Assembly: GCF_019749295.1 (NCBI RefSeq)
Contig: NZ_JACWFG010000015.1
Coordinates: forward strand, 62,001-126,000
Source: Neobacillus niacini
Lineage (GTDB): Bacteria; Bacillota; Bacilli; Bacillales; Cytobacillaceae
Direction of reading: 5' to 3'
Length of the DNA: 64,000 bases
Position numbers and translations under genes: made by a program. The notes beneath the pieces are model-generated. The model was not told where the DNA came from. It did no database searches and was given only the letters and a program-made list of their open reading frames with translations. Of this stretch, positions 61,973 to 64,000 are shown piece after piece; position 1 is the stretch's first letter, and each line of letters begins with the position of its first letter.

Positions 61973-62416
61973 ATGGCGAAAAGTAAGAAAAATTCAAGTA
62001 ATACGCCTAGACGGAAACGTTATAACCGTAAAGCTCGACTTCAAAATGCAAAAAAATGGACAGAGCAGTATGATGGGAAAAGTATTGCAAAAGGTTATAG
62101 TAATTGGTTTGGTGTAGACTTAGTATGTGCAATTACAGAGCTGGAAATATTGGGTTATAAATTTAAACAGTCGTACAAAAAGCAAGTCCAGCAAACATTA
62201 ATAGCTAGGCAAAAACAAAAAGAAAATAGAAAACGAAAAGAAGTAGTGGAGAATTATGAAGATGATACTTTTTACTTCATCGCAGGATATACTTCAAATG
62301 GTGTTCCATACGGAATTACAAAAGAAGAACTAGAATCAGAGGAAGAAATAACTAAGCACCCCAAATATCAAAACAATTTTCCAATCCTCATAGATGATGG
62401 AGATTTACCATTTTAG
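61973..62416 (+). CDS. Hypothetical protein, 147 aa, basic N-terminus
   Basis: The protein has a very basic start (AKSKKNSSNTPRRKRYNRKARLQNAKKWTE) and an acidic C-terminal half (SEEEITKHP, FPILIDDGDLPF). The core GKSIAKGYSNWFGVDLVCAITELEILGYKF looks like a small helical nucleic-acid-binding unit. It is the second gene of the DUF6155 operon. No family is assigned. Confidence 0.8.
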   Translation: MAKSKKNSSNTPRRKRYNRKARLQNAKKWTEQYDGKSIAKGYSNWFGVDLVCAITELEILGYKFKQSYKKQVQQTLIARQKQKENRKRKEVVENYEDDTFYFIAGYTSNGVPYGITKEELESEEEITKHPKYQNNFPILIDDGDLPF

Positions 62417-62529
62417 TACTGGTCGATGGATTTCTATTAAATAAACTCTTTAATAAAACCTGTTAATATCTAAAATTGGTGTTGATAAGAGGAAATACCA
62501 CCTCAAAGAACACTTTTCAATAATCTAGA

Positions 62530-62710
62530 AAAGGATTGTGACCGGAAATTAGTAGAGATTGGAATTTGGGTAAGAATTAAAAAAGGATTATGCCCAAAAT
62601 CAGTGGATAGCGAGTTTTGGGTAAGAATTAATAGGGAATTGTGACCCAAATTTGAGGAATGAAGAACTTTGGTCACAATCAACTAGGTATTGTGCTCCAA
62701 AATCAGAGTT
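62530..62710. repeat. Array D: GTGACC/GGTCAC palindromes spaced 51-52 bp
   Basis: Imperfect palindromes such as ATTGTGACCCAAATT...CTTTGGTCACAAT (62637-62679) recur. The equivalent start bases are at 62538, 62590, 62641 and 62692 (steps 52, 51, 51). They fill most of the 368-bp gap between two convergent genes, which otherwise shows only the terminator at its right end. Confidence 0.85.
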
Positions 62711-62746
62711 TGAATAAATTCTCGTAACAATCATACAAATAACTAA

Positions 62747-62777
62747 AATCCCAAGTGCTATTCCAGCACTTGGGATT
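62747..62777 (-). terminator. Terminator of the minus-strand oxidoreductase
   Basis: AATCCCAAGTGCT (62747-62759) and AGCACTTGGGATT (62765-62777) form a perfect 13-bp stem 7 nt after the stop; on the minus strand it is followed by TTTAGTT. Confidence 0.85.
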
Positions 62778-62784
62778 CAATCTT

Positions 62785-64000
62785 TTATAGATAAGGACTT
62801 TCATGTTTCGCCTTAAGCATATTCCAACGGCGATCCACTTCTTTATCAAACATTTCCAGCATGTCCTTGCTGTTTTCATTGAGCAAATGTTTTGTTTTAC
62901 CCATAAGCTTCAACCACTCAGAAACGGCTAATCGTTTCTTTTTCTCCTCAGGGTTATACGTAACCGTTGTAATCCCGTGTTCCACTTCATAAAGAGGGAA
63001 GAAGCAGGAGTTAACAGCAGCCTCAACAATTGTTTGGCCTAATTCATCTTTTGATTTCCAGTTCAATGGGCAGGTGATCAGAATCTTCCCATATACCAAG
63101 CCTTCATTGTTCGCATACCACTGTGCTTTCGCCGCTTTCTTTAATAGGTCACGGTCAAAGGCCTCGGTTCCCGTGAATACATATGGGATGTGCGTGGCAG
63201 CCATGATTTGAGCGGTATCCTTGTGATGGAATGGTTTTCCGTTTTGAAAGCCGCCGATATTTGACGTGCTTGTCATATGTCCCATTGGAGTAGAATAGGA
63301 GAGCTGACTGCCTGTATTCATGTACCCTTCATTATCATACTCAAGGATGATCATTTTATGGTTACGTAAAGCTGTTCCAATTGCAGGACCCATGCCGATG
63401 TCCATACCGCCATCGCCTGTGACCATTACGAAAGTAAAGTCATCATTCAATCCTAATTCTGCTAACTCACCGCGTCTCTTTCTTTCATGGAACATTTCTA
63501 CAAGACCGGAAAGGGTAGCAGATCCATTTTGGAATAGGTTATGAATATAGGTTGCTTTATGAGAGCTATAAGGGAACCCGGTGGTTACAACCATCGCACA
63601 ACCTGTATGGAATAATGCGACGATATCTCCTTCAATTCCTTTAAAAAACAATTCCAGACCAGAGAAAATCCCGCAGCCTGGGCAGGCACCATGTCCAGAT
63701 GCAAGTCGTTTTGGCTTTTTCGTTAAACTCCTTAATGGCGGTATTTTTACTTTTAGCTCGCCTGTTTTTTCATCAGGAGTAACGGTGATTAAGCCCGAAT
63801 TCAAATCTTCTTTTTTCATCGGATTAAGTACGCGTTTAGCTGCAAATTCTGGATTACCAGGGTTATGCCCAAAGTAATCGAATTGCTTCTCTGCAAACCC
63901 TTTTTCTGCAGCTTCAATTGCTAAATGGAAAAAGTGTTCAGCGTCATCTGCATAAAAGTCCTTACCGCCTAAACCATAGATACGGTTAATCACTTTTGTA
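62785..64000 (-). CDS. TPP-dependent 2-oxoacid:acceptor oxidoreductase, C-terminal part
   Basis: The frame is open to the window edge; the GTG at 63993 is probably an internal Val (TKVINRIYGLGG continues a PFOR-type subunit), so the gene extends beyond the window. The visible part carries the TPP-binding module: CPGCG about 105, VTGDGGMDIGMG as metal/TPP motif, YDNEGYMNTGSQ, and a C-terminal region with ITCPLNW. This looks like a fused alpha-beta subunit enzyme (2-oxoacid:ferredoxin oxidoreductase) that makes acyl-CoA from 2-oxoacids. A terminator follows the stop. Confidence 0.85.
   Translation of the reverse strand, partial: TKVINRIYGLGGKDFYADDAEHFFHLAIEAAEKGFAEKQFDYFGHNPGNPEFAAKRVLNPMKKEDLNSGLITVTPDEKTGELKVKIPPLRSLTKKPKRLASGHGACPGCGIFSGLELFFKGIEGDIVALFHTGCAMVVTTGFPYSSHKATYIHNLFQNGSATLSGLVEMFHERKRRGELAELGLNDDFTFVMVTGDGGMDIGMGPAIGTALRNHKMIILEYDNEGYMNTGSQLSYSTPMGHMTSTSNIGGFQNGKPFHHKDTAQIMAATHIPYVFTGTEAFDRDLLKKAAKAQWYANNEGLVYGKILITCPLNWKSKDELGQTIVEAAVNSCFFPLYEVEHGITTVTYNPEEKKKRLAVSEWLKLMGKTKHLLNENSKDMLEMFDKEVDRRWNMLKAKHESPYL

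Overview
The window looks like a chromosomal segment of a low-GC, spore-former-type Firmicute of the family Bacillaceae (Bacillus/Neobacillus-like). The grounds are AGGAGG-type ribosome binding sites, frequent TTG and GTG starts, strong intrinsic terminators, a B. subtilis-like FtsZ, a YfhF/TIGR01777 epimerase, YcnI/CopC proteins, a purine riboswitch, and a TOMM bacteriocin family known mainly from Bacillus. No rRNA, tRNA, CRISPR array or prophage block was seen.

Layout. 1-1.35 kb: the end of an unknown gene and an SDR-like oxidoreductase. 1.8-12.2 kb: a reductive pyrimidine catabolism locus (preT, preA, dihydropyrimidinase, NCS1 permease, small ORF, PucR-family regulator, malonate-semialdehyde dehydrogenase, beta-alanine-type aminotransferase). 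Together these would take uracil/thymine to acetyl-/propionyl-CoA, but no beta-ureidopropionase is present here. 12.2-12.7 kb: an internally deleted IS3-family element that keeps both ends. 13-19 kb: a heterocycloanthracin/sonorensin-type TOMM cluster with a precursor peptide (14 Cys in two blocks), a ThiF-like maturation protein, a leader-binding/YcaO cyclodehydratase and a tandem-domain SagB dehydrogenase. 19.2-25.3 kb: small ORFs, an MBL hydrolase, a MerR-like regulator and a 1061-aa UvrA-like ABC ATPase with three UvrA-related modules. 25.4-29.3 kb: repeat arrays, two very small genes, an FtsZ outside any dcw cluster and YfhF. 29.4-30.7 kb: a Hol_Tox-type mini-protein and a deletion scar fusing the remains of a LuxR regulator and a flavin monooxygenase. 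30.7-44 kb: mixed housekeeping and accessory genes, including a guanine riboswitch in front of a nucleosidase-fold lipoprotein, a stand-alone MurG, CopC/YcnI, a cupin, GNATs, RidA, small zinc-ribbon proteins and a VOC pseudogene. 44.3-47.8 kb: MoxR-DUF58-DUF4129 operon. 49-58.4 kb: a complete type II Wadjet plasmid-defence operon (JetABCD) followed at 21 nt by a YjoB-like AAA+ ATPase. 58.4-62.4 kb: a DUF429 pseudogene, PhzF, MFS and two small-protein genes. The right edge holds the C-terminal part of a TPP-dependent 2-oxoacid:acceptor oxidoreductase on the minus strand.

The best leads are the TOMM cluster, the Wadjet/AAA+ pair, the three-module UvrA relative, the riboswitch-controlled lipoprotein nucleosidase, the extra FtsZ, and four intergenic arrays of imperfect palindromes. 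The arrays have unrelated sequences but share a spacing of about 50-52 bp. All family names come from sequence reading and memory of protein families; no search was run.
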